Of a stretch of DNA of 49,614 nt, positions 42,810 through 49,614 are shown in pieces; position 1 is the first letter of the stretch, and each line of letters begins with the position of its first letter. This DNA comes from Diphasiastrum complanatum (Eukaryota; Streptophyta; Lycopodiopsida; Lycopodiales; Lycopodiaceae), in assembly GCA_029204225.1 (NCBI GenBank), contig CM055100.1:7030933-7080546 (forward strand). The letters run 5' to 3'. Below the pieces are notes generated by a model. It worked only from the letters and a program-made list of their open reading frames with translations. It was not told the origin of the DNA and ran no database searches. Position numbers and translations under genes: made by a program.

Positions 42810-43487
42810 AGCTTTGGGGAGTCTCATTTTTTTGAGGGAAAAAGCAACCTTTTTGTGGTTGGATCTCCACTTGGAGCCAAACACGGTGAGATTTTTGAGA
42901 GGTTTTTTACAAATTTTTTTGTTGTTAATCATTCGGATAATTGCTGTGATTTCATTACATGTCAGATGGGAATCTAATAGTGAGGAGTTTATGGATTTGC
43001 TATTAAAGGTACCCATATGGATCTTATGCAAGCTAGGTTACAATTTGGACTAGGGTCACCAACTTGATTATCCGAATGAATGCCATTGTAATGTGTTGTA
43101 ATCATTAGAGGATGCTATTCATGTTTCAAAAGTCTATGACTCAATGGTTGTGTAGGAAAGTACAACAAGGTCACTACAAGGTGGTGAGTGTCCATATTAG
43201 TTCTATTGCTTTGGTCCTAATGATTAATTAAACAAAACATTTCAAAGAAAATAGTGAATGTTCTTTTTGGCAATAGCGCCTCACATAACTTTGTGATTGC
43301 TCGATTGTTGCAAAGCTATGAGCTCTCGTAGAGGCTAGTAGCTATGGTGGGCACGACGGAAACAAGGATGCTATGGCGACAGCCGAGGTGTACTTTGTAG
43401 AGGATGATAGGTGGAGAGAGCTTCCTAGTATGAGCTCATTGGTCAGTCCATGACTCGTCGACCTTATGATATTGGCGTTCTCGGTAA
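42810..43487 (+). pseudogene. Ty3/gypsy gag-protease remnant
   Basis: The gag end at about 43077-43150 reads NECHCNVL, SLEDAIHVSKVYDSMVV with stops, and matches the gag end of the element at 17545-17630 (NKCKCNVFQTFDDVVRVAKA, YDSTVV). A protease start at about 43256-43320 reads NVLFGNSASHNFVIARLL, a decayed LVDSGASHNFI site. Upstream frames (42820-43050) are frameshifted. It ends at the TSD of the copia-type insertion at 43488. Confidence 0.65.
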
Positions 43488-43492
43488 ATCTG
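43488..43492. other. 5-bp target site duplication, left copy
   Basis: ATCTG, repeated exactly at 47660-47664 on the other side of the element. Five bp is the expected length for LTR retrotransposon integration. Confidence 0.9.
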
Positions 43493-44193
43493 TGTGAAGA
43501 ATTGCCAAAAATTGGCAAATCTAGCTTGATCACAAACCATGTAGTATAATGTAAATTTTGTACATAAGTGGATTCCACACATGTGAGGCCAAGATGCCAC
43601 GTGGCAACCCACTCCTAATGTAGGTTAGGTCAAGTCCATAGGGTTGGTCATGTCATTTTGGTAGTGATTCCTAGTTTATAGGACCTAAATCCTAGATTTA
43701 AGGTGAAAATTTGACCAACTAGCTATCTACCAAGCATGACTCTAGGAAATAGACTAGGGTTTCATTTTAGGTCAAGGAAAGTGAGTTAATTCCTTATTAC
43801 ATGCTGGAAATTCACTTAACTTCAAGAAGGAAGTCGAATTTGCTATGTATTCCCTCTCTCCATAGTGAGAAGATAGAAAACTTTTGGAGCTCATTGGCAA
43901 TCTCAAGCTAGTTCACTATGTACATTGAGTTTTTGTGATCCAAATGAAACCAATTCAATTTCTACTTGTTTCTCAGGTTGAAGGCCGTACTACAGCCTGT
44001 AGTACACACGTGTGGGCTCGGATTTCAATGTTTATCAATGCTTTTGATTGTTAATGCTTGTTGTTTGTCAAATTGCCAATCTAGATCAACTTTTTTTGAT
44101 CTAGTTTTTTGATAGATTGTTAAGCAAGCATCCAATCACTCTTGTGGATCTTTTGTAGATCCATTTATGGTCCTAAAGTACAGTACTTTCACA
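43493..44193 (+). repeat. 5' LTR (701 bp)
   Basis: It starts TGTGAAGAATTGCC and ends CTTTCACA directly before the PBS. By eye it differs from the 3' LTR by about 14 substitutions, mostly transitions, and two single-base indels. It contains a 19-bp odd palindrome (43987-44005) followed by CACACGTGTG with a G-box core, and near its start an imperfect TTGCCAA...TTGGCAA inverted repeat. Confidence 0.95.
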
Positions 44194-44206
44194 TGGTATC
44201 AGAGCC
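44194..44206 (+). other. Primer-binding site (initiator Met tRNA)
   Basis: TGGTATCAGAGCC follows the 5' LTR with no spacer and matches the classic copia PBS exactly. 44207-44744 is the leader; I see no frame in it that supplies a gag N-terminus. Confidence 0.95.
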
Positions 44207-44744
44207 AAGTACAAGAGCATAAGCCATTGATCTAATGCAAATCCATTTTTAGCAAGTTTTGGTGCTAAAAACTAGCATTGAGAGGGCAAGCTAGAATCTT
44301 GATTTTGGTGAGGAGATTTGATCCCAAACTTGGTAGTGGTCCAAATCCGTACTATCCACATGTGTGGGCACCTCTGAACCTGTATTTAATGCATGGTATT
44401 CATTTGATCCAAAGAAATTCAATTTGTGAGCTTTTGATATAATTTTTGGTGGAAATCTTAGGATAAACTACCAAGATTGAGTGCCATTGATTAGATTTGA
44501 CTTAGGGTCATGAGATCTAATTGATCTAGGCTGAAATCAGGTCCTCTAAACTTGTTTTACAGGTCTTGAAAGTACATCAAAAAGTGTGAAACAGATTAAG
44601 TCATTGTTTTGTCCAAAAATAGCCAAAATTGGCAAGATTTGATTGTAAGTAGATTTCACATCATCTTATCTTCATTCCAACTTTGTGAGGGTGTGCTAGA
44701 ACTGAGATTATAAGTCCATTTGTTGGATTAGAAATCTAATTTGA

Positions 44745-45077
44745 GTGAAACACTACAAGAGAGAGTTAGCTAGATACAAGAAGAGATCTAGGCTTGCACT
44801 TCATTGTGTGAAGATGAATGTGAGCAATGATTTGTTGAGAGAAGTATCAGCATGTACTAGTGCTAAAGAGGCTTGGGATTCTTTAAAATCAATCTATGAA
44901 TCTAGCAACACTTCTAGAGTTCTTATGCTTAGAAATCAGATTTTGCAAAGCATGAGGAGAAGTGAGGAGAGTGCACAGGATTATGTACTCAAAATCAAGT
45001 CTCTAAATAGGGAGTTGGCTCCATTGGAGAGAAGATTCATGATGGAGAGTTTGTACAAATTGTTTTTAATGGTCTAG
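44745..45077 (+). pseudogene. Copia gag (UBN2-type), first part, frameshifted
   Basis: The frame carries the C-terminal two thirds of a copia gag: NVSNDLLREVSACTSAKEAW, DSLKSIYESSNTSRVLMLRN, RRSEESAQDYVLKIKSLNRE. A single-base frameshift near 45050 separates it from the next frame, which continues with IVFNGLGDDFANLVQSFA. The usual gag N-terminus (SNFNLWK-like) is not visible, so the true start may be lost or lie in another exon or frame of the leader. Confidence 0.8.
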
Positions 45078-45079
45078 GA

Positions 45080-46750
45080 GATGACTTTGCAAATTTGGTC
45101 CAAAGTTTTGCCATCCAAGGCACTTTGCCAACTATAAAAAAACTTCATAGTGTATTAGTGGTTGAAGAGTGTAGGATGCTCCATGCAAAATCTAGGATGA
45201 GTTCCTTGTCTTTGCAGGATGGTGATGAGAAAGCCAATTTCTCATTCAAGGGCAAAAAGAAGACCAATGGAAAGAAGAAGCATCCAAAGGAGGCCAAAGA
45301 AGAGGATGATGCATCAAGTTCAAAGGACAAGTCAAAGCTGAAATGCTTCTTTTGTGGAAAGAAGGGGCATTATGCATCTGAATGCTACAAGAGGCTAAGA
45401 GCACAAGTGGAGGAGGACAAACAAGGAAACCTTGCAAAGAAGGAGGAGGAGGATGAAGTAGATGTATTCTTGATGGCATCTACATCCTCACCAACAAGCA
45501 ATAGCAATTCAAGAGACAATTGGTGGATCGACAGTGGGGCTAGCTCCCACATGGCTTATGAAAAGGACTTTTTCTCAACCTTATACTCTTTCAATGCTGC
45601 TAAAAAGTTTGTCTTTACTACAAATGATGAAGAGTGTAGGATAGATGGTGTTGGCACCATCTCTTTGTGTCTAGAATCCTCAAAATGCATGGATCTAGAA
45701 AATGTCCTTTATGTATCATCAATCACCAAGAATATGTTTAGTGTTGGTCTACTCTTAGAAAGTGGTTTGGATGTCCACTTTAAGCATGGTGTTTGCTTCA
45801 TCTTGAAGAATGATGTTTGCATTGCAAAGGGATTTAAACATGGAAGATTGTTTAAGTTGGAAGCTAGTGTTGCTTTTGAAAGAATGAGCTTGGCAAAGGA
45901 GGAGATCTTGGCAAAGTGTGATCTTGCTTGCATTGAGGAAGAGCATCAAAAGGAGGAAGATCTTGAGGATCAGCCTCAAAGCATGAGAGTTCCAAGGGAG
46001 TCCTCAATGACAATGGCCGAGTCATCAAATTGCATGCAAATTGTCCATTTAAGTGTGCATCTTGCAAGGGTGGTGAGCATTGGAGAGTCTACTATCTTTG
46101 GATACTTTTTGAAAAGTAGTAGTAAACATGAGGTGACTTGTTTCTTACCTTTAAGATTCATGGTGTTTATTACTTTGTATGACAAGACAATGAAACGAGA
46201 TGCTTTGAAATCTACATTTGTTGTTGATAAGGCAATTTCATTGGATAACTATTTTTGTAATAGTTTAAATAGAGTCATAAAAGATGAAACATCATTTGCT
46301 TTGGAAATCTTTGTGTCCACATGCTTTGTGCATGATCATTTCAATGTAAGGACCAAAGATTATCCTATTTCAATGATAGGAATAATGGTAGTGTTTTGCT
46401 CTTCAAGTAGAGATTGTAGAATCTACATGTTTTCAACCAAAGAATTTGTCAATGGTGGAAATGTGATCTTTCAAGAGTGAAAGATTTGTAAACTTGAAGA
46501 AGCACCTTTGGATCAACACCTTATTCAATTCATTGATGGTTTGGAGTCAAGTCAAGTGGAGGAGCAAGCTCAAGACCCGAGGACTCCAAGAAGAACCATA
46601 AGTATGAAGATGGAGCCATCTAGGCTCAATCATATGGATCAAGCAAGGCAAGTTGTCTTTGGCAACAATATGTATGCACTAAATAGTTCTACTGGTGTAT
46701 CTTCAAGTGCACAAAATGCCTTGGAATCCATGGCTTGGCATGATGTATAG
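45080..46750 (+). CDS. Gag end, zinc knuckle, copia protease and unknown C-terminal extension
   Basis: One frame runs to 46480 and, past a single TGA (46478-46480), on to 46750. It holds the gag C-terminus (LPTIKKLHSVLVVEECRM), a Lys-rich segment, the CCHC knuckle CFFCGKKGHYASEC (45344-45385), and a protease with an intact WWIDSGASSHMAYEKDF active site (45521 on) and YVSSITKNMFSVGLLLESG. After GRLFKLEASVAFERM the usual WHRRLGH pre-integrase motif is absent. About 290 codons of other sequence follow (FGYFLKSSSKHEVTCFLPLR, RDALKSTFVVDKAISLDNYF, YPISMIGIMVVFCSSSRDC). A faint YFLKSxS resemblance to copia integrase leaves open that this is a degenerate integrase. No RT motif exists. Confidence 0.8.
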
Positions 46751-46949
46751 TTTTTGAAATGTGCTACATGTATATAGACACATTTGTGGAACATCTTGTA
46801 AGGGATCCTTTAAGAGGTGGTGAAAGATCCTTCATGGACATCATTATCTATTGGAGTCTCAAAAGTTCCTTGTTTGTAACTGGATTTTTTAGATACTTCT
46901 AAAAGCATTCATTCATCTAGCAAGAGAGTTGTAGATAGATCAAGCTAAA

Positions 46950-46958
46950 TTTGAGGAG
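46950..46958 (+). other. Polypurine tract
   Basis: The sequence TTTGAGGAG ends directly at the TGTG start of the 3' LTR (46959). Confidence 0.7.
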
Positions 46959-47659
46959 TGTGAAGAATTGCCAAAATTTGGCAAATCTAGCTTGATAAAA
47001 AACCATGTATATAATGTAAATTTTGTACATAAGTGGATTCCACACATGTGAGGCCAAGATGCCACGTGGCAACCCACTCCTAATGTAGGTTAGGTCAAGT
47101 CCATAGGGTTGGTCATGTCAGTTTGGTAGTGATTCCTAGTTTATAGGACCTAAATCCTAGATTTAAGGTGAAAATTTGATCAACTAGCTATCTACCAAGC
47201 ATGACTCTAGGAAATAGACTAGGGTTTTATTTTAGGTCAAGGAGAGTGAGTTAACTTCCTTATTACATGCTGGAAATTCACCTAACTTCAAGAAGGAAGT
47301 CGAATTTGCTATGTATTCCCTCTCTCCATAGTGAGAAGATAGAAAATTTTTGGAGCTCATTGGCAATCTCAAGCTAGTTCACTATGTACATTGAGTTTTT
47401 GTGATCCAAATGAAACCAAATCAATTTCTACTTGTTTCTCAGGTTGAAGGCCGTACTACAGCCTGTAGTACACACGTGTGGGCTCGGATTTCAATGTTTA
47501 TCAATGCTTTTGATTGTTAATGCTTGTTGTTTGTCAAATTGCCAATCTAGATCGACTTTTTTTGGTCTAGTTTTTTGATAGATTGTTAAGCAAGCATCCA
47601 ATCACTCTTGTGGATCTTTTGTAGATCCATTTATGGTCCTAAAGTATAGTACTTTCACA
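46959..47659 (+). repeat. 3' LTR (701 bp)
   Basis: Collinear with the 5' LTR (43493-44193), about 98% identical by eye. It is bounded on the right by the TSD ATCTG at 47660-47664. The palindrome (47453-47471) and G-box are conserved in both copies; in this copy the terminal-region inverted repeat TTGCCAAA...TTTGGCAA is perfect. Confidence 0.95.
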
Positions 47660-47664
47660 ATCTG
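47660..47664. other. 5-bp target site duplication, right copy
   Basis: ATCTG, identical to 43488-43492. Confidence 0.9.
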
Positions 47665-47685
47665 GATTCTGGAACTCCTTCTTGA

Positions 47686-49140
47686 TTAATTGTTGACACT
47701 CCATAGTGTAGTTTGGCGGCTCGACAAACATGGATACTCTTTGTCAATGTGTTTCCATGCAGGAGAATCTGAGGGTACTCTCATAACCCCATCTGAAGAA
47801 TGGTGGCTAGCATGCCAATTCATCAGTTCGCAACGAAATAATCGTTGCAATCGTGGAATTATTGAAAAATGTCGCAACCCCTTGCTTGGGATAGCGGTCC
47901 CTTGCAAATCATCTCGATATCGAGAACTCTCACATGTAGGACAATTTTTTAGTCCTTGATACTCACCACGATGCAAGGTGCAATCTTTTGGACAAGCTTG
48001 ATGTTTTGTATAGTCCATTCCCATTGCATTCAACATCTTGCGTGCCTCGGCTCTTGTCTCTAGCATGTTATTTCCTTCTGGGAGTAGTTTGCGCAATACT
48101 CTGCATATAATCAAATGAATTTTCATAACATGAAACACAATCGCTTATTCAACTAAAACTTTTAACTTATAGAAGTACACACTTAGTTAAATAAAAAATA
48201 ATTCAATCTTCTTTATCCAAATAAAGATGTAACACTTGTATCAGTCCATTTATATTTTGCTTGGAGATTCAATAGAAGTAACGTAGCAGCAGCCAAATGA
48301 GATGTCTTTGCCTCTAGGGTATAATGGTGTATGTGATTCTTCTCTCAATTTCCTTTCCTCGTCCACAAAAGATTCGGTATCGTGTTCAATGCATTCGTTT
48401 ATATTGTCATGATTTTCATAGACATCATTTATCATCTTGTTCATAATTTCAACTTCATCTTGCATAGAACAATTATGTTCATCACTTGAACTTGATTTTG
48501 AGAAAGAAGAAGAGTTAGGTCGAGACCGATTTGTCTTGCGACGTTGTTGTTCACCTATTCTCATCATGGCTCGTAATCCCATCCGCTCACAACGAGAAAG
48601 TTGATCTATAAGTGGCCCATGTTGATAGGATTTTCACAAGGTGTTATGGATTGGATATAATTTAGGTGTGATGACACTATGCGATGATCAGAATCCATGC
48701 AAGCAGGATCAATGTGGAGTGAGTGGATATATGAGACATAGAAATATGCATAACCTCCACATTACTCGGTGTGTAGTCACTAGTAACCTCATCGATAAAA
48801 TCATCAACTAGATCTTTGTCCAATGGCAAAGATCCAAAATCAATATATCTTATCTTGTTGATAAGATTATCAATTGTGCAAGAGGTTGACACCAACGTAC
48901 TATTCTGCAAGAGAGAAAAAGTATACATGCATTAGTCTTTTTTTTTTCAAAAACATTGTGTATGATAAAGACCAATACTAAGCAAATAAAACACACCTCC
49001 AAAACCACATCAGGCTCCTAAACATGCTTTCTAAACTTCCACAAATGTTGTGCCACAATTCGTCTTGGTCGAATTTTAAATCCTTTGCATTGCTTACACT
49101 CAATATATCTTTTCGTTGTACTCTTTTTATACTAATTTCA
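47686..49140 (-). pseudogene. CACTA (En/Spm) TNP2-like transposase, N-terminal part
   Basis: Read on the minus strand. An exon at about 49130-48997 has a C-x2-C motif and HLWKF (ECKQCKGFKIRPRRIVAQHL), as in the transposase-associated N-terminal domain, with one stop. It ends at a GAG|GTGTGT donor; the next exon starts at 48904 after CTTGCAG (DFGSLPLDKDLVDDFIDEVT). 48582-48250 carries EEERKLREESHTPLYP-like sequence (the HTPLYP motif is typical). 48138-47686 has the hallmark LLPEGNNMLETRAEARKMLN, GMDYTKHQACPKDCTLHRGE, KNCPTCESSRYRD, FSIIPRLQRLFRC and SPAWKHIDKEYP. The catalytic C-terminal half is absent: the frame ends just before the copia insertion site. Confidence 0.85.
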
Positions 49141-49614
49141 TGTAACAAACATAAGAATGGTTAGCTTGTTGATGCAAAAAATGATTTGCATGAGAATTAA
49201 TCTGCTCTCAAATTTTTAATAATTACAAATATATAGTACCAAGTTCTATGTCGAGCTCGAGTGTCATAACTTGATGACAATAATCCTCCACTAAGTACTC
49301 GATCAATCATTTGCGCTCTTTTTCGTGATTTTTTTTTGATAAGCTTCCATCCTTTTTAATTTTTCAAAATCTCGTGGAAAATGTCATATGCAACACACCA
49401 TGCTACATGTCCATATCATAAGTGCATATATTTCATAAATGCTACATATAAGTACTTGGTTTCGGAACATTTCTTCAGTAGATGATATATTCGTTGGTTG
49501 ATCATGATAAAGATATTTGATCTGTAATATATAAACAAAATTAATATTAAATCTTATTGAAGTACACGTGAAATTGACAAAATACCAATTACATACAAGG
49601 CATCAACTTTGAGA
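49141..49614. other. Right edge, probably upstream part of the CACTA gene
   Basis: AT-rich. A minus-strand Lys/Arg/Ser-rich frame (about 49370-49240, SKKKSRKRAQMIDRVLSGG) might be an additional exon, but this is not supported by a recognised motif. No CACTA terminal repeat is seen within the window. Confidence 0.35.

Larger units (their letters stand above)
43493..47659 (+). mobile_element. Complete 4167-bp non-autonomous copia-type element (gag-protease, no RT)
   Basis: Two 701-bp LTRs, PBS, PPT and exact 5-bp TSDs define both ends. The internal part encodes gag, a CCHC zinc knuckle and a copia protease, then a long open frame with no clear integrase, RT or RNase H. It therefore depends on enzymes from other copia elements, comparable to the published terminal-repeat-with-GAG (TR-GAG) class. 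LTR identity of about 98% marks it as the youngest readable insertion in the window. It landed at the border between a gypsy remnant and the CACTA transposase fragment. Confidence 0.92.

Noticed and set aside
1-49614. tRNA, rRNA or other structured RNA genes; organellar insertions
   Set aside because: No B-box-like GGTTCGANNC in a cloverleaf context, no rRNA core motif and no plastid or mitochondrial gene sequence was noticed; a tRNAscan/Rfam run could still find something missed by eye.

Overview
The window is nuclear DNA of a land plant. Two intron-containing protein genes of plant type, a SET-MYND lysine methyltransferase and a MIP1/RF298-type RING E3 ligase, both on the + strand, lie in about 30 kb of decayed plant LTR retrotransposons (Ty1/copia, Ty3/gypsy chromovirus-like and Athila/Tat-like), small terminal-inverted-repeat (TIR) elements, a CACTA (En/Spm) transposase fragment and several AT- or CT-rich minisatellites. 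The low gene density and the layering of broken elements suggest a large, repeat-rich genome such as that of a gymnosperm or fern, but nothing here fixes the lineage.

Layout. 1-6016: the 3' nine exons of a SET-MYND gene (437 codons in the window, all splice phases consistent; the 5' end lies outside). Intron 3 carries a 708-bp TIR element with a near-perfect 8-bp target duplication. 6.9-9.4 kb: minus-strand fragments of a copia element (RNase H, RT, IN tail) and of a gypsy element (RT, protease). 9.6-11.8 kb: a copia-like LTR edge with primer-binding site, a second TIR element, and an Athila/Tat-type LTR followed by a tRNA-Asp-type primer-binding site. 12.6-15.1 kb: decayed Tat gag, RT and integrase. 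15.8-17.0 kb: an unrecognised ORF. 17.0-20.3 kb: gypsy gag-PR-RT-RH-IN(N-terminus), fused inside an open frame to a 5'-truncated copia element (20.3-24.7 kb) that ends in a 1.5-kb LTR. 26.4-29.7 kb: a second Tat remnant with an unrecognised 302-codon ORF directly before its polypurine tract and 3' LTR, then an integrase scrap. 30.0-37.0 kb: telomere-like and CT-rich repeats, minus-strand gag-like ORFs, an unrecognised broken ORF and minisatellites.

37.4-41.0 kb holds the RING gene (2 coding exons, 816 residues, probable 5'-UTR intron). 42.8-43.5 kb is a gypsy gag-protease remnant. At 43488-47664 sits the best preserved mobile element: a copia element with two 701-bp LTRs, exact 5-bp target duplications, PBS and PPT, that encodes gag, zinc knuckle and protease but no recognisable RT or RNase H; a long open frame of unclear origin takes their place. 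It lies next to the CACTA transposase fragment that runs to the right edge.

The two host genes are unrelated in function and show no sign of joint regulation. The remaining sequence is mobile DNA in successive states of decay; many in-frame stops are of the kind produced by C-to-T change at CAG and CGA codons, as expected for methylated repeats.
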